From positions 1-6,252 of the forward strand of contig CAYNHL010000167.1 in assembly GCA_964397015.1 (NCBI GenBank): a stretch of 6,252 nucleotides of DNA. The letters are read 5' to 3'. The stretch comes from MADRE2 sp964397015. Its GTDB lineage: Bacteria > Desulfobacterota > Desulfobacteria > Desulfobacterales > Desulfobacteraceae. Under the pieces are notes generated by a model. The model saw only the letters and a program-made list of their open reading frames with translations, had not been told where the DNA came from and made no database searches. Of the stretch, positions 4,898-6,252 are shown in pieces (position 1 is the stretch's first letter; every line of letters begins with the position of its first letter). The position numbers and the translations under genes are program-made.

Positions 4898-6252
4898 ATG
4901 TCTTATTCACCAAAAATGAGTTCCGGATTTACATTAGCAAAAAACCGGAGTGCTTTTATTTCTCCCCAATCGGGAATGTGTTCATTTTGCACTCAAGATT
5001 GTAACGGCACCTGTGAACTTGCACAGGCAGCTGTTTTGGGGGCACAAACAGTATACCCCACAACAACAGGAAACAACCAGATTGCGTCGGAAAAAGATTA
5101 TCCAATTGATTTTTCACATTTTAATATCAACGGCCGTGTATTCGGTGCCCAGGGAGCCAATGAAAATATGGACGAGGCCACCATTTTTAATGTTAACCTG
5201 GAGCGGACCTACGGCTTCATTCATCCGGTCAGGATGGCAATGCCCTTTATCCTGCCTGCATTGATTAAACTTAACTGGGAGGACTACTTTTCCGGAGCTG
5301 CCATGGCCGGTGTGACTTGTGTGATTGGTGAACATGCCAGAAACAATGAGCCGAATCTAAAAATCGACAATGGAAAGGTTACGGATTTTCCATTGTTAAG
5401 AAAAGCCCTTGACTGTTTTCTTCGATATGACAGGGGATATGGACAGATTGTGCTGCAATGTAATGTGGATGATGACCTGATGGGAGTTCCGAAAATTGCC
5501 ATAGAAAAATATGGAGCCAGTGCAATTGAAATTAAATTCGGGCAAGCGGCTAAGGGAACCCAGCCTGCCATACGGGTAAAGGATCTTGAAACCGCACTTG
5601 TCGAACAACAGCACGGTAATCTGGTTTACCCCGATCCCGGTGATCCGTCCGTGCAAAAAGCTTATCATGAAGGTGTTTGCCCGAATTTCTACACCTATGG
5701 CAGATTGCCCCTGTGGACAGAAAAATCCCTGGTGGACCATATTGCAGCGTTGAGAGATATGGGTGCCAAAAACATCTATTTTAAAATGGCCGGGTATGAC
5801 AGGCTGGATATTGAACGGGTTCTCCGGCTGGCCTGTGAAGCACAGGTGGATATGGTTACCTTCGATGGAGCTGGCGGCGGTTCAGGATACAGCCCCTCAA
5901 AAATGATGAACGAGTGGTCGTTACCCACGGTATGCTTAGAGGATGCGGTGGTCCGCTTTTGTGAACAATTGAAGTCTGAAGGATTGACCCTACCTGCAAT
6001 AGTTATGACCGGTGGGTTTGCAAGTGAGGATCAAGTATTTAAAGGCTTGGCCTATGGGGATGGACATGTTTCGGGAATTGGCTTGTGCCGGGCGTCAATG
6101 GCTGCTGCCATGACCGGAAAAACAATTGGTGAACAGATAAGGGCTGGAAATGTGCCGGAACGGTTTAAACCATATGGTTCAACGGTTGAAGAAATTTTTT
6201 GCGACCTTCCTGACTTACGTGCCATTTACGGCACCAGGGCAAATCAATTTCC
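4898..6252 (+). CDS. FMN-binding glutamate-synthase-family protein with N-terminal Cys cluster (3' end outside the window)
   Basis: The frame is open from ATG 4898 to the right edge, giving 451 complete codons. AAGGA at 4888-4892 lies five bases before the start. The main body belongs to the glutamate-synthase GltB alpha/beta-barrel family, which binds FMN and, in true GltB, makes glutamate from 2-oxoglutarate and ammonia. Visible blocks are GASAIEIKFGQAAKGTQPA (about 207-225), VDMVTFDGAGGGSGYSP (about 317-333, equivalent to the GltB DGHDGGTGASP loop), MTGGF with GLAYGDGH (370-393) and a following GIGLCRASMAAAM segment. The N terminus has Cys28, Cys31, Cys35 and Cys39 (CSFCTQDCNGTC), a spacing suited to an iron-sulfur cluster. 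There is no glutaminase domain. It therefore resembles the stand-alone glutamate-synthase-related proteins of anaerobes, whose reaction is often unproven. The gene seems intact as far as seen, with its own promoter and moderate G+C. Confidence 0.88.
   Translation, partial: MSYSPKMSSGFTLAKNRSAFISPQSGMCSFCTQDCNGTCELAQAAVLGAQTVYPTTTGNNQIASEKDYPIDFSHFNINGRVFGAQGANENMDEATIFNVNLERTYGFIHPVRMAMPFILPALIKLNWEDYFSGAAMAGVTCVIGEHARNNEPNLKIDNGKVTDFPLLRKALDCFLRYDRGYGQIVLQCNVDDDLMGVPKIAIEKYGASAIEIKFGQAAKGTQPAIRVKDLETALVEQQHGNLVYPDPGDPSVQKAYHEGVCPNFYTYGRLPLWTEKSLVDHIAALRDMGAKNIYFKMAGYDRLDIERVLRLACEAQVDMVTFDGAGGGSGYSPSKMMNEWSLPTVCLEDAVVRFCEQLKSEGLTLPAIVMTGGFASEDQVFKGLAYGDGHVSGIGLCRASMAAAMTGKTIGEQIRAGNVPERFKPYGSTVEEIFCDLPDLRAIYGTRANQF

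Noticed and set aside
1..6252. CRISPR array, tRNA or rRNA genes
   Set aside because: No regularly spaced repeats, cloverleaf-like arms or rRNA motifs were seen on either strand.

Overview
The window looks like a piece of chromosome from an anaerobic, probably deltaproteobacterial (Desulfobacterota-like) organism. This rests on an FMN-binding glutamate-synthase-like protein with an N-terminal cysteine cluster, a periplasmic PQQ-type sugar dehydrogenase and a metallo-beta-lactamase-fold lipoprotein. It is an inference from family recognition; no rRNA or other marker gene is present. All supported genes lie on the + strand.

Layout. (1) Bases 1-268 are AT-rich and mostly non-coding. They may hold the last codons of an upstream gene, and then three nested or adjacent inverted repeats that could fold as a three-way junction. 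(2) Bases 269-2303 carry three AT-rich genes: a SagB-like nitroreductase-family flavoprotein, a YgeA-type aspartate/glutamate racemase with a Thr83/Cys197 active site, and a small dienelactone-hydrolase-like alpha/beta hydrolase. The last two are 26 nt apart and probably co-transcribed. (3) Near 2304 the base composition rises sharply in G+C. A secreted sugar dehydrogenase (2389-3528) follows, then, 17 nt downstream, a metallo-beta-lactamase-fold lipoprotein gene. (4) That lipoprotein gene is broken. It has an internal, frame-changing deletion near 4125-4132, and its 3' end near 4320 is fused to a VapC/PIN toxin gene that has lost its own start. The PIN remnant also lacks a catalytic Asp (Tyr codon at 4566-4568). 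(5) Bases 4677-4897 are a leader with a plausible sigma-70 promoter and a 5' hairpin. (6) From 4898 to the right edge runs a long open frame for an FMN-binding glutamate-synthase-family protein, cut off by the window end.

The genes do not form one evident pathway. The racemase and its neighbours look like an accessory metabolic block. The dehydrogenase and lipoprotein look like a former envelope-directed pair, now reduced by deletion. The glutamate-synthase-like gene appears to be a separate transcription unit. I found no clearly new system. The items most worth a second look are the lipoprotein/PIN deletion scar, the composition boundary with an IS-end-like sequence at 2308-2335, the possible structured leader at 63-144, and the Cys-cluster glutamate-synthase homologue.
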